In this document: positions 28,154 to 36,869 of the stretch, piece by piece
How positions within the stretch are numbered: position 1 is the stretch's first letter
Layout of the letters: every line of letters begins with the position of its first letter
From: Hyphomicrobiales bacterium
GTDB taxonomy: Bacteria; Pseudomonadota; Alphaproteobacteria; Rhizobiales; Rhizobiaceae
Assembly: GCA_900466605.1 (NCBI GenBank)
Contig: UBMU01000013.1
Coordinates: 1-64,000 of the forward strand
Direction: 5' to 3'
Length of the DNA stretch: 64,000 bases
The notes under the pieces: model-generated
Told to the model about the DNA's origin: nothing
The model's input: the letters and a program-made list of their open reading frames with translations, nothing else
Databases searched by the model: none
Made by a program: the position numbers and the translations under genes

Positions 28154-28178
28154 AAATGCCCTACCTGGCAGGGCATTT
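28154..28178. other. 9-bp perfect hairpin beside left inverted repeat
   Basis: AAATGCCCT and AGGGCATTT with a seven-base loop, immediately inside the left repeat. It could terminate transcription arriving from the upstream operon or be part of the element end. Confidence 0.4.
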
Positions 28179-28220
28179 CCGCCTTTCAGCTGCGCATAAT
28201 CCGCCTTCGATTAAAGGAAG

Positions 28221-28249
28221 TTGACTTTGATGATGCATCCGTTATTCTG
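28221..28249 (+). promoter_or_regulatory. candidate arsR promoter
   Basis: TTGACT, then 17 bases, then ATTCTG, placed so that transcription would begin at or next to the arsR ATG. The -35 is good, the -10 poor. No ribosome binding site is visible before arsR. Confidence 0.3.
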
Positions 28250-28254
28250 GATAT

Positions 28255-28608
28255 ATGGAAATAAATATTGCGATAGCGGCCCTTGCGGCGTTGGCACAGA
28301 ACACCCGCCTCGAGACCTTCCGGCTGCTGGTGCGTCACGAACCCGAGGGCATCCCGGCGGGTGAACTCGCGCGGCTGCTCGATGTACCGCAGAACACCAT
28401 GTCGGCGCATCTCGCAACATTGTCCCGTGCCGGGCTAGTCAAGAGCGAGCGGCGGAGCCGGTCAATCATCTACTGCGCCGACCTCGACGGTCTGCGCGAC
28501 CTGACGTTGTTCCTGCTCAAGGACTGCTGTGGTGGCTCGACTGAGCTTTGCGCGCCGCTTATTGCGGAGCTCACACCCTGCTGCGCTCCGGGGGCGAAAC
28601 CATGTTGA
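28255..28608 (+). CDS. arsR: ArsR-family arsenite-responsive repressor
   Basis: 117 residues. Winged helix-turn-helix (residues about 10-85: ALAALAQNTRLETFRLLVRH, LLDVPQNTMSAHLATLSRAG) and a C-terminal vicinal cysteine pair (KDCCGG) plus later cysteines (CAPL, CC) suited to arsenite binding. It would repress the operon until As(III) binds. No Shine-Dalgarno sequence before the ATG. Its stop overlaps the start of the next gene. Confidence 0.9.
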   Translation: MEINIAIAALAALAQNTRLETFRLLVRHEPEGIPAGELARLLDVPQNTMSAHLATLSRAGLVKSERRSRSIIYCADLDGLRDLTLFLLKDCCGGSTELCAPLIAELTPCCAPGAKPC

Positions 28609-29045
28609 GTTCAATTACGTTGCACGAGGTGCCAGGAATCGACGCTGGTCTCCGCGAAGCGCTGCATGCTGCGGGTCTTCCGACCGAAGACCTCGAAGAC
28701 GAAGGCCGCACCTTCTTCAAGGCCGTCTCGGACGAGTACCAGACGGTCGGCTATAGCGGCCTAGAACGATGCGGCGACGACTACCTTTTGCGGTCTGTTG
28801 TCACGCTTCCCGAGCATCGCGGTCTCGGACTGGGCCGAATGATTGTCGCTGGCACGCTGCAAGGCCGCGGTGGCAGTGGCGATGCCTTCCTCGTGACGAC
28901 GACAGCAGCCTCGTTCTTTTCGACCATCGGTTTTTCTGAGGTATCTCGCGCCAGCGTGCCGGCCGCCGTGCTTGCGACCCGCCAGCTTTCCTCCATCTGC
29001 CCCTCGTCGGCGACCATCATGAAGCTCAACAGGCCTTCGACCTAG
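28602..29045 (+). CDS. GNAT acetyltransferase of ars operon (ArsN2-like)
   Basis: 147 residues with the GNAT acetyl-CoA loop (LPEHRGLGLGRMIV). Similar genes are found fused or next to ars genes and some (ArsN1) acetylate the herbicide-type arsenical phosphinothricin analogue AST; the ArsN2 branch has no firm activity known to me. Starts inside arsR and precedes arsC by 15 bases. Confidence 0.75.
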   Translation: MLSSITLHEVPGIDAGLREALHAAGLPTEDLEDEGRTFFKAVSDEYQTVGYSGLERCGDDYLLRSVVTLPEHRGLGLGRMIVAGTLQGRGGSGDAFLVTTTAASFFSTIGFSEVSRASVPAAVLATRQLSSICPSSATIMKLNRPST

Positions 29046-29060
29046 CCACGGACCACGACC

Positions 29061-29588
29061 ATGACTGACAGGACCTATAACGTGCTGTTCCTCTGCACGG
29101 GCAATTCCGCTCGCTCTATTCTTGCCGAGTCCATCCTCAACAAGGAGGGCGGCGGCCGGTTCAAAGCCTATTCCGCCGGCAGCCAGCCGAAGGGCGAAGT
29201 CAACCCGCACGCGCTGAAGGAACTGGATGCGCTCGGCTATCCGTCTACGGGTTTCTCGTCGAAGGGTTGGGACGTGTTCGCCGAGCCTGGTGCGCCAGAG
29301 ATGGATTTCATCTTCACCGTCTGCGACAGCGCCGCGGGCAAAGCCTGTCCGGTATGGATCGGCCATCCGGTGACCGCCCATTGGGGCGTGGAGGACCCGG
29401 CCGCAGCGATTGGCACGGAAGTCGAGATCCAGCGCGCTTTCGCTCAAGCTGCACGGTTCCTGAAGAACCGGATCACCGCCTTCATCAACCTGCCCATAGC
29501 CTCGATCGACCGCTTGGCCATCGATCAGCACGTTCGCCAGATCGGTTCGCTGGAAGGCGCATCGGTCAAATCCGCGAAGGCCGAGTAA
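29061..29588 (+). CDS. arsC: arsenate reductase, low-molecular-weight phosphatase type
   Basis: 175 residues. P-loop CTGNSAR (CX5R) near residue 12 marks the LMW tyrosine phosphatase fold used by thioredoxin- or glutaredoxin-linked arsenate reductases; later FTVCDSAAGKACPVW supplies the resolving cysteines. Reduces As(V) to As(III) for export by the next gene product, one base downstream. Confidence 0.88.
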   Translation: MTDRTYNVLFLCTGNSARSILAESILNKEGGGRFKAYSAGSQPKGEVNPHALKELDALGYPSTGFSSKGWDVFAEPGAPEMDFIFTVCDSAAGKACPVWIGHPVTAHWGVEDPAAAIGTEVEIQRAFAQAARFLKNRITAFINLPIASIDRLAIDQHVRQIGSLEGASVKSAKAE

Positions 29589-29589
29589 G

Positions 29590-30648
29590 ATGTCGACATT
29601 TGAACGATACCTGACCGTCTGGGTCTTCCTATGCATCATCGTCGGCATCGCACTTGGACATCTGATGCCCGGCGTGTTCCAGGTGGTCGGGGCCGCCGAG
29701 ATTGCGAAGGTCAACATCCCCGTCGCGATCCTGATCTGGCTGATGATCATCCCGATGCTCCTGAAGATCGATTTCCGATCCCTGGAGCAGGTCGGCTCCT
29801 ACTGGCGCGGGATCGGCGTCACGCTGATCATCAATTGGGCGATCAAACCGTTCTCCATGGCATTGCTGGGATGGCTGTTCGTCGGCTGGCTCTTCCGGCC
29901 ATATCTGCCGGCGGATCAGATCGACTCCTATATCGCAGGCCTCATCATTCTGGCGGCTGCGCCTTGCACCGCCATGGTCTTCGTCTGGAGCAACCTGACA
30001 CGGGGCGAGCCGCTGTTCACGCTCTCGCAGGTCGCCTTGAACGACGCGATTATGGTCGTCGCCTTCGCGCCGATCGTCGGCCTGCTGCTCGGTCTCTCGG
30101 CCATCACCGTGCCGTGGGCGACGCTTGCCCTGTCGGTCGCGCTCTATATCGTCGTGCCTGTGATCATCGCCCAGGTGCTTCGGAGCCGCCTGACAGCAGA
30201 TGGAACGACCAGCGTGCTCGACAGCGTTCTTGCCAAGCTTCAGCCAATGTCGCTTGTTGCGCTCTTGGCAACTCTCGTCCTGCTGTTTGCATTTCAGGGT
30301 GAGCAGATCATTGCGCAGCCGACCATTATTGCGCTCCTCGCGGTTCCGATCCTGATCCAGGTCTACCTGAACTCCGGACTGGCCTACCTGCTCAATCGCG
30401 TGGCAGGCGAGCGCCATTGCGTCGCCGGCCCATCCGCACTCATCGGCGCCAGCAACTTCTTCGAACTCGCGGTTGCCGCCGCCATCAGTCTCTTCGGATT
30501 CCAATCGGGTGCAGCACTTGCAACGGTGGTCGGCGTTCTGATCGAAGTGCCGGTGATGCTTTCAGTCGTCTGGATCGTGAACCGTTCGAAGGGTTGGTAC
30601 GAGGCATCGCCCTCCGTCTCCCGCAACACCATCACCGAAAGGATCTGA
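29590..30648 (+). CDS. acr3: arsenite efflux transporter Acr3
   Basis: 352 residues with about ten transmembrane helices. The family hallmark in the fourth helix is present: AAPCTAMVFVWSNLTRG with its conserved Cys. Acr3 exports As(III) driven by the proton motive force. ATG follows the arsC stop by one base. Confidence 0.93.
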   Translation: MSTFERYLTVWVFLCIIVGIALGHLMPGVFQVVGAAEIAKVNIPVAILIWLMIIPMLLKIDFRSLEQVGSYWRGIGVTLIINWAIKPFSMALLGWLFVGWLFRPYLPADQIDSYIAGLIILAAAPCTAMVFVWSNLTRGEPLFTLSQVALNDAIMVVAFAPIVGLLLGLSAITVPWATLALSVALYIVVPVIIAQVLRSRLTADGTTSVLDSVLAKLQPMSLVALLATLVLLFAFQGEQIIAQPTIIALLAVPILIQVYLNSGLAYLLNRVAGERHCVAGPSALIGASNFFELAVAAAISLFGFQSGAALATVVGVLIEVPVMLSVVWIVNRSKGWYEASPSVSRNTITERI

Positions 30649-30650
30649 CC

Positions 30651-31076
30651 ATGGACGTCACCATCTTTCACAACCCAGCCTGCGGCACGTCACGCAATAC
30701 GCTCGAGCTCATCCAGCACGCCGGGATCGATCCCGCCGTCATTGAATACCTGAAGAATCCTCCGAGCCGCGAGCAACTCGTTCGGATGATTGCGGACGCC
30801 GGCCTGACAGTGCGTCAAGCGGTCCGTGAGAAGGGTACGCCCTATGCTGAACTCGGCCTCGACAACCCTGATCTAACCGATGACAAGTTGCTGGATTCGA
30901 TGCTTCAGACCCCGATCCTGATCAACCGACCGTTCGTCATCACCCCAATGGGCACGCGGTTGTCGCGACCCTCTGAGGTGGTGCTCGACATCCTGCCGGC
31001 CGACGCCTTTAATGGGCCGTTCACCAAGGAGGACGGCGAGCAGGTTCTCGACCAGGAAGGCAAGCGTATTGTCTGA
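30651..31076 (+). CDS. arsC: arsenate reductase, glutaredoxin-dependent (ArsC family)
   Basis: 141 residues with the redox Cys in [11 protein letters not shown] and the conserved Arg residues of the E. coli-type ArsC ([14 protein letters not shown]). This is a different fold and mechanism from the other arsenate reductase two genes upstream. Overlaps arsH by eight bases. Confidence 0.9.
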   Translation: MDVTIFHNPACGTSRNTLELIQHAGIDPAVIEYLKNPPSREQLVRMIADAGLTVRQAVREKGTPYAELGLDNPDLTDDKLLDSMLQTPILINRPFVITPMGTRLSRPSEVVLDILPADAFNGPFTKEDGEQVLDQEGKRIV

Positions 31077-31779
31077 TACATTCCCCGCGCTGCACGACCA
31101 GCATCTTCAGCCTATCGAGCCAGAATCGCTGCGACCGGCGTTCTCGACCCACAAGCCACGGATGCTCATCCTTTATGGATCGCTCCGTGAAGTATCCTAT
31201 AGCCGCCTCCTCGCCTTTGAGGTCCGCCGCCTCCTCGAACGTCTCGGATGCGAGGTTCGGATATTCGATCCGGCGGGATTGCCGCTTCCTGATGAAGCGC
31301 CCGTCAATCATCCCAAGGTGCAGGAACTCCGCGGGCTCTCCCAGTGGTCGGAAGGCCATGTCTGGATTAGCCCGGAGCGCCACGGCGCGATGACCGGGAT
31401 CATGAAGTCGCAGGTCGACTGGATCCCGCTGTCGCTCGGCTCAATTCGCCCGACGCAGGGCAAGACGCTGGCTGTGATGGAGGTCTCCGGCGGCAGCCAG
31501 TCCTTCAACGCCGTGAACCAGATGCGCGTTCTCGGCCGCTGGATGCGGATGGTCACTATCCCCAACCAGAGCAGCGTGGCGAAGGCGTTTCAGGAATTCG
31601 ACACCGACGGGCGGATGAAGCCCTCGTCCTACTACGACCGGGTCGTCGACGTCTGCGAGGAACTGGTGAAGTTCACGATTCTCACGCGCGACGCATCATC
31701 GTATCTGACCAACCGCTATAGCGAGCGGAAAGAAGAAGCTGCCGACCTGGAGAAACGGGTCTCGCTCAAGTCGATCTGA
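31069..31779 (+). CDS. arsH: ArsH organoarsenical/NADPH-FMN oxidoreductase
   Basis: 236 residues starting at TTG, which is well placed after AGGAAGG and gives the normal family start [16 protein letters not shown]. Flavodoxin-like FMN domain: [57 protein letters not shown]. ArsH oxidises trivalent organoarsenicals and acts as NADPH:FMN reductase. Confidence 0.92.
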   Translation: MSDTFPALHDQHLQPIEPESLRPAFSTHKPRMLILYGSLREVSYSRLLAFEVRRLLERLGCEVRIFDPAGLPLPDEAPVNHPKVQELRGLSQWSEGHVWISPERHGAMTGIMKSQVDWIPLSLGSIRPTQGKTLAVMEVSGGSQSFNAVNQMRVLGRWMRMVTIPNQSSVAKAFQEFDTDGRMKPSSYYDRVVDVCEELVKFTILTRDASSYLTNRYSERKEEAADLEKRVSLKSI

Positions 31780-31791
31780 CGGATCACGCCG

Positions 31792-31830
31792 TCGCGGTGG
31801 CAGGTTGCCGACAGGATGCCGCCACCGCGA
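31792..31830 (+). terminator. hairpin after ars operon
   Basis: TCGCGGTGGC and GCCACCGCGA form a perfect 10-bp stem around a 19-base loop, 12 bases after the arsH stop. No T-run follows, so termination is only probable. Confidence 0.35.
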
Positions 31831-32139
31831 CGAATGCCGCGATGCTGACAGCCCCCAGGCGCGCGTTTGCAACCAGCGCGAAACAGCGAAGCTCACGTTC
31901 GAAGTCAGTGATGGAGAGCGGCCGATGGCCCACTATTGCGCGGCAGCACCGCGGCTCATCGCCGGCACATTCGAAGTAGCGCTTGCGGCCCGACCCGCAA
32001 GCTGCAAGCCGCGAGATCGCTGGCTGGCGGAGGAGCAGGCAAAATCATCTTGCTGCGCGCCGGCCACCAATTCGTCGAAGTGCTGCGCTTGAACCGACTA
32101 GTCTGGGTCCGCTCCCGGCCGGGGCCGGAAGCGACGAGC
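31831..32139. other. non-coding stretch inside ars/RIT element
   Basis: No gene recognised. A minus-strand frame reads LRCFALVANARLGAVSIAAF, which may be debris of a lost cargo gene. Confidence 0.3.
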
Positions 32140-32903
32140 CTATAGCGCATGAAGGAATGCCATCAGCTTGTAGGGCGGCCCCATATCGAACGCCTGTCGC
32201 ATTGACCGGCTGACTGCCTCCTCCTTCATCGCAAGATCGGGCTCCATGTAGATATGAGTCGTACTTGTGTCCTCGTGTCCGAGCCAAAGCGCGATCACGG
32301 TGAGGTCGACGCCAGACTGCAGCACATGCATCGCGGTCGTGTGCCGGAACGTGTGAGGCGATATCGTTTTCGCTCTGATCGATAGAACGTCGCGACTGGC
32401 ATCACCGACAGCGAGGTCAAGGCGTTGCGCTACGCAGGAGCGAGACAACCGACTGCCCAGATTATTCCGAATGAGATACCATCCTGCCCGCGATCACGGT
32501 GGTCTTGGATCGATCGTTTCAAGGTTCGGGCGGTTTAGTTCCAGAGCGGCGCGCTCCAGCGCGTTCGCCCCTTTCCATGCAGGTGAACGACCCGGCGCAG
32601 ACTCCAGAACGGCATTGCCAACCCGAAGGTTGATAGCTTCTGACACAAGCGCGCCAGTGTTGTAGAGGAATGTCAACATGGCGCTGTCACGCCTGTCGGC
32701 CCAGGTTTTTGGATCCGCCGCGTTGATGATCGCCTCGACTTCGAGCCGGTTCACGGGGATTTCCCGATCCGCTTCTCAGCGAAGGCCAGCAGGAGTTTGA
32801 ACGTGTCCTGGTATGCCGCAACCGTGCAGGGGCTCACCGCTCTTTGCTGGCGCTGATGATCCACGAAGATGCACTGCAGCAGTGTTGGACGGGAAGGCGT
32901 GAT
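32140..32903 (-). pseudogene. third RIT tyrosine recombinase, broken
   Basis: Three pieces in different frames along the minus strand: an N-terminal core-binding segment (SPCTVAAYQDTFKLLLAFAE), a middle piece (RRDSAMLTFLYNTGALVSEA, where the catalytic Arg of GARVSE is now Leu) and the C-terminal catalytic part (SPHTFRHTTAMHVLQSG, LWLGHEDTSTTHIY with His, Arg, His and Tyr). Internal deletions and stops separate them, so no active enzyme can be made. Confidence 0.8.
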
Positions 32904-32904
32904 A

Positions 32905-33003
32905 TCAGTTATCGACCTCGCCTGCGCCAATAGCCGCACCTTCGAAGCGATTGCCTGCAATCGCCATGAACTCCGGCACGCTTTCGACATACCAGTAGGT
33001 ATC
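32905..33003 (-). pseudogene. second RIT tyrosine recombinase, C-terminal stub
   Basis: The minus strand reads DTYWYVESVPEFMAIAGNRF before a TGA; this is the C-terminal end, including the catalytic Tyr, of the recombinase that precedes the third one in RIT-type trios. It begins only 12 bases from the right inverted repeat, so almost all of the gene and the first recombinase have been deleted. Confidence 0.65.
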
Positions 33004-33014
33004 GCAGGACGATC

Positions 33015-33052
33015 GAGCCTCAGGTGACCATAAGTCACCACAGCTCATGTTC
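33015..33052 (-). repeat. right 38-bp inverted repeat of ars/RIT element
   Basis: Inverted partner of 28116-28153 (four mismatches). The internal palindrome GGTGACCATAAGTCACC is the exact complement of the one in the left copy. Confidence 0.8.
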
Positions 33053-33104
33053 GTGGCGCATCCAAAACCGATGGAATAGTCAACCTGACCCGGATATTCT
33101 TAGA

Positions 33105-34499
33105 TCACGGCAGGCGCTCCCGGGGCCCGCTTTCTGAGGAAAGCGCGTCCATTCGCGCGCCATTGCAGATGGCAAGGCGCCCGTTGACAATCAGGTGCCG
33201 AACACGGCCGATGTTATGGCTCTCCACAATGGCTATGTCCGCGCGCTTCCCTCGCGCAAGGATTCCCCGGTCACTTGCAAGCTCCCGAAACACTCTGGCG
33301 ACATTCCCAGTTGCCAGAGCTACAGCGCGCGGTAGTGTCAATTGACCTCGCTGTACCATGCGGTGAACAGCAGTCAGGATGCTATCAAAGTCACCGCCTG
33401 CAAAGTCCGTGGACAAGGTGTCGACGAGCCCCTCGCTCACGAGCAGGTCTATGTTTGTTGGCTCGTTTCGCCAACGAGTTACGATGCAATCGAGCGTCGA
33501 AACATCGATGACAACACCACGTTCCCTCAACTCTCGCGCATGTGAGACGCATTCGTCTGCTTGAAATGAGGGATGGTTGGAGTGAGCGGCAACCATACGG
33601 GCAGCCGGGTACTGATCTTTTAAACGGATCAGTGTTCGCGCAGTCGGTACAGCGTTATGAAATATACCAGGCAAGTCATGGCGCTCACACGAAGCGGCAA
33701 TCTCCGACAACCCCTCCAACGAGAGCGCCACGGGTGGCATAACGGTCTTGTGGATTAATTCCACGAGTCCCAGCGGTTCGATCATTGATGCCAGCCCGCA
33801 TTCTGCGATCAGCTCCTTGATCTCGTAGGGCCAGGCTGCACCCTCTCCATCGAGCGCCCGTCCAAGGATGGCTTCCTTCAATCTTCTCGCCGACTTAGGC
33901 GAAAGCCGAACACCGGTGGCGTCGTATATTGCTTCGGGGATGAATAGATAGTCCTGGGCACCTCCGCCAAGAGTCTGCCCGCCCCCAGCCTCCCCCAATG
34001 CTTTTGCCCCGGCGTCAATCATATCCTCCAGCGTTGTTGATCTGTGCCTATCGCTAAGACCTGAGCCGTCGATAGCCATCGCCGCATGAAGGTTGCTTGG
34101 CGTATGTGCGGTCGTGAGATGAATATCCAACGGATGCGGGCTCCCTCCATCCTTTTGGATCTCGTCGGAGAGCGCCAACCCGCACACGTTCAGTAGCGTC
34201 GAGGTACCTGAAAGGAGGTGACGATTACGGAAGTAGACCACATCGGAATTTGGCACAGGTCTCGAACCGCTCGGCATGGACGGACCGTAGATGCATCCAT
34301 GTGCATGCGAGTTGATGATGCCGGGAATAACGGTTTGACCCTCGGCATTGACCACGACAGCGTCCGACGTCGCGTCCACAACGCCTGCGGCCACTTCGAC
34401 AATTTGGTTGCCATGAACACGAACGTAGCCGACATCGTGAACAGTATGGCCGTCACCGGTTACGATGCGACCGTTGATAATCAGTCTCTCCCGCTCCAT
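33105..34499 (-). CDS. amidohydrolase family protein
   Basis: 464 residues with the composite fold of metal-dependent amidohydrolases: N-terminal beta part (LIINGRIVTGDG), the first metal motif HAH in IPGIINSHAHG, later His residues (FHNAV, AAHSNH) and the distal Asp in STDFAGGDFD, then the C-terminal strand part with GKRADIAIVE. Likely hydrolyses a cyclic amide, amine or urea-type compound; enamidase-like members are the nearest in form, but the substrate is unknown. It overlaps the upstream regulator gene by 19 bases, so both are one transcription unit. Confidence 0.8.
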   Translation of the reverse strand: MERERLIINGRIVTGDGHTVHDVGYVRVHGNQIVEVAAGVVDATSDAVVVNAEGQTVIPGIINSHAHGCIYGPSMPSGSRPVPNSDVVYFRNRHLLSGTSTLLNVCGLALSDEIQKDGGSPHPLDIHLTTAHTPSNLHAAMAIDGSGLSDRHRSTTLEDMIDAGAKALGEAGGGQTLGGGAQDYLFIPEAIYDATGVRLSPKSARRLKEAILGRALDGEGAAWPYEIKELIAECGLASMIEPLGLVELIHKTVMPPVALSLEGLSEIAASCERHDLPGIFHNAVPTARTLIRLKDQYPAARMVAAHSNHPSFQADECVSHARELRERGVVIDVSTLDCIVTRWRNEPTNIDLLVSEGLVDTLSTDFAGGDFDSILTAVHRMVQRGQLTLPRAVALATGNVARVFRELASDRGILARGKRADIAIVESHNIGRVRHLIVNGRLAICNGARMDALSSESGPRERLP

Positions 34500-35185
34500 C
34501 GCTCCCTCCCTTGTACCGATAGGCTATTGGCGGGGTGTAGACCGTAGCCGATCCCTCGGACAGATCGGATCGGATCGGCCGCTCCATCGACGTACAAGTA
34601 TTTGCGCAACCTACCGATATGGACGTTCACGGTTCTCGGATCGACGAAAACCCCTCTTGGCCAACAATTCTTGATAATTGCCCAGCGGTCGAACACTGCG
34701 TCGGGGTTCAGTAGAAAGTGCCGTAGAATGGCAAACTCTATCCGTGGGAGATAGATAGGACGGGACGCGCGCCACACACGTCGCGCCGATATGTCCATTT
34801 CGACCTCTCCGTGAACGAGGCGCTCGCCAGCACGCGGCGTTGTCAGGGCGCGAAGCAGGTGGCTTGGCGGCACCGGTCGGACGAAGACTTCATTTGCACC
34901 GGCATTTAGAAAAGCAAGACCCTGGCCGTGTGCTGTGGGATCGACCAAGGCCACTACGACAATTGGCCGTTCTCGTCGCAGAGTGCAGGCCTTCTCGCAG
35001 GCAAGAACCGCCTCAGATATCCTCCCGTCAATCAGCAGCGCACAGACACTGTCGCGACCCACTGCAATGAGCATGTCATCTGCATCGGGCTGCAAATTCG
35101 CCTCAAAGCCTACCTGCTCCAGAAGATAGCGCGCGATGAAGCAAAGATCGCCGTCCCCGGAGCCGATGACGATACTCGGTCTCAT
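34481..35185 (-). CDS. OmpR/PhoB-type regulator with degenerate receiver
   Basis: 234 residues. N-terminal receiver-like domain (residues about 1-115) keeps one central Asp (ALLIDGR) but the usual acidic pair near the N-terminus is replaced (IVIGSGDGD). The C-terminal winged helix is clear: PRIEFAILRHFLLNP, RTVNVHIGRLRKYL, SVRGIGYGL. No histidine kinase gene is near. Likely controls the overlapping amidohydrolase gene or itself. Confidence 0.75.
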   Translation of the reverse strand: MRPSIVIGSGDGDLCFIARYLLEQVGFEANLQPDADDMLIAVGRDSVCALLIDGRISEAVLACEKACTLRRERPIVVVALVDPTAHGQGLAFLNAGANEVFVRPVPPSHLLRALTTPRAGERLVHGEVEMDISARRVWRASRPIYLPRIEFAILRHFLLNPDAVFDRWAIIKNCWPRGVFVDPRTVNVHIGRLRKYLYVDGAADPIRSVRGIGYGLHPANSLSVQGRERWSGRD

Positions 35186-35899
35186 GGCCTACTGTCGCTT
35201 TTGTTGTGTTTTCGTACCTTACAATCTCACGAGATTGGCGTCGTTTCAAACGCTCTGGCCCCGCCTACCGATTAAGAAATATTTCGGTGGAGCAGCGAAC
35301 TGGCCAAGGGGACGATCGCGAGACCTTGGGGCGCTTGACTGTTGGGTTTTCATAAGCGCTTGCGCTCAATCTGCGTGATATGCCCCCATTGATGTCTGGG
35401 TTTTATCAATAGAAGTGTCACAGAATTGGAGGTTCAAGCCTATTGAACGCATGATTTCGGCTGTCGTCACGATGGAGAACCCTATGTGCAACAAGACCGA
35501 AACGTTCAATCCCTTCACCAAACCTGCCCCTCATCACCATGTTGATCCGAGTTCCACGCTGCCTTCAATTCCCTCAGCATGCCTGAGCTGCCGGAACCCA
35601 AGATGTGAGCGTTCGAGCGGCGCACTATCTCCTGCAACCAACATCCCCGATGCGGAAGGTACTGCTGTCGCGACCAATCAGCGCTGTAGAGGTTGAATTG
35701 GCTTTGCCGTCCGGTCCTTGGAAGCTGTTGGAGTGTGGAGCTTCTCTCATCTGCACTCGAAGCGGCATTCACCCACAGATATGACAGTTGGCACGCCCCC
35801 CATTCACTGCAACTATAGATCGATTAGTTCTCTAATAACAAGTTCCCAAATTAAATTGGGATTGGCAGCCAGGGCGCTCGATCGAGACGGAGAACGGGG
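35186..35899. other. intergenic stretch, no supported gene
   Basis: About 700 bases between two regulators pointing away from each other. It should hold both promoters. I see no convincing coding frame and no clear repeat. Confidence 0.4.
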
Positions 35900-35941
35900 A
35901 TTCAAAACAAGGTTATCATCGCAGATTGCGGCGGGTCTGAT

Positions 35942-36622
35942 GTGCTTCCGATGCTGGGTCCAATCGAGCGGGAGGGAATGCTTGCAACTGTCGTTCATTC
36001 AACTCTACAGCTGCGCAGGCAACTCTATCGTTCAAGATATGATCTGGTGATTATTGATGCCGTTTTCGTCCCGGACGAGGCAATCCGTTTCTGTCGCCAA
36101 GTTCGAAGTACAGAAGCGGTGCCAATCTTTATGATTATGGCGTCAAGCAACCCGGACCTCGTTGTCTCGGCACTCGATTCCGGCGCCGATGATTGCATGT
36201 CTCCACCCATTTCGATTGCCGAGTTTGTCGCAAGGGCGAAAAATCTCCTTCGACGCGCAGCCTACGCTCAGACCCCTGCACACCATCAACAGTCCGTATT
36301 TGCTTTCTCCGGCTTCCGCCTCAGCCCGCTGGAACGACTGCTCTGGGATCCTGACGGCAAGATCGTGAACCTTACCGCTGCGGAGTTCGACCTCTTGTTA
36401 GCCTTCTGTCGCAATCCAGGCAGATTGATGCGGAGGGAGGAACTCTTGGCATCGACCCATGCCGGCCTTGCAGGGCCGGTTGCCCGCAGCATCGACGTCC
36501 ATATCAGCCGGCTTCGTCAGAAGATTGAGGACCCTCGATGGCCACGCTTGCTCGCGACGGTGCGGTTAGGCGGATATGTGTTCACCTCAGAGGTTTCAAC
36601 CCGGTCAGCCGCGCCCCAATGA
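35942..36622 (+). CDS. OmpR-family response regulator
   Basis: 226 residues from the GTG start. Receiver domain with Asp in YDLVIIDAVFVPDEA and GADDCMSPPIS in place of the usual KP motif, then a winged-helix domain (LTAAEFDLLLAFCRNPGRLM, RSIDVHISRLRQKIED, VRLGGYVFT). The open frame continues upstream to a TAA at 35852 and the residues KVIIADCGGSDVLPM look like the true first strand of a receiver, so translation may begin earlier, perhaps at an unusual ATT at 35900; no ATG, GTG or TTG is available there. Confidence 0.72.
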   Translation: MLPMLGPIEREGMLATVVHSTLQLRRQLYRSRYDLVIIDAVFVPDEAIRFCRQVRSTEAVPIFMIMASSNPDLVVSALDSGADDCMSPPISIAEFVARAKNLLRRAAYAQTPAHHQQSVFAFSGFRLSPLERLLWDPDGKIVNLTAAEFDLLLAFCRNPGRLMRREELLASTHAGLAGPVARSIDVHISRLRQKIEDPRWPRLLATVRLGGYVFTSEVSTRSAAPQ

Positions 36623-36869
36623 CGCAGAACGATTCGGCTCGTTGTTCAGCACCCCCGTTGAATTGTTAAGTTTTGTTTCGACACCGCGCTTCCAGTTGAA
36701 GCGACAAATACATGCAACTATGCATATATGTGTCAGCTATCTTTAGCTGGCAAAGCAGCTGGGATATCGTCGCATGGCGGCGCTTAAGGTTCAATCAAAT
36801 CGCGGGAGAAAGGTCCTCGGCATTTGCGCCGTGGCTGGTGCTTTCGTGTCCTAGGGGAGCTTATGGCTG

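Larger units (their letters stand above)
28116..33052. mobile_element. RIT-like element carrying arsenic resistance
   Basis: A 4.9-kb segment with 38-bp inverted repeats at both ends, an intact ars operon, and the remains of two adjacent tyrosine recombinase genes next to the right repeat. RIT elements (recombinase in trio) consist of three consecutive tyrosine recombinase genes between inverted repeats; here the first is gone, the second keeps only its C-terminal ~32 codons and the third is broken. The element therefore looks immobile now. I saw no clear target duplication. Confidence 0.65.

Noticed and set aside
29629..30504. 291-residue minus-strand open frame
   Set aside because: Antisense to acr3; its charged, repetitive composition is typical of a shadow frame.
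35415..35696. 93-codon frame between the two OmpR-type regulators
   Set aside because: No credible ribosome binding site, Cys/Pro/Ser-rich text without protein-like periodicity.
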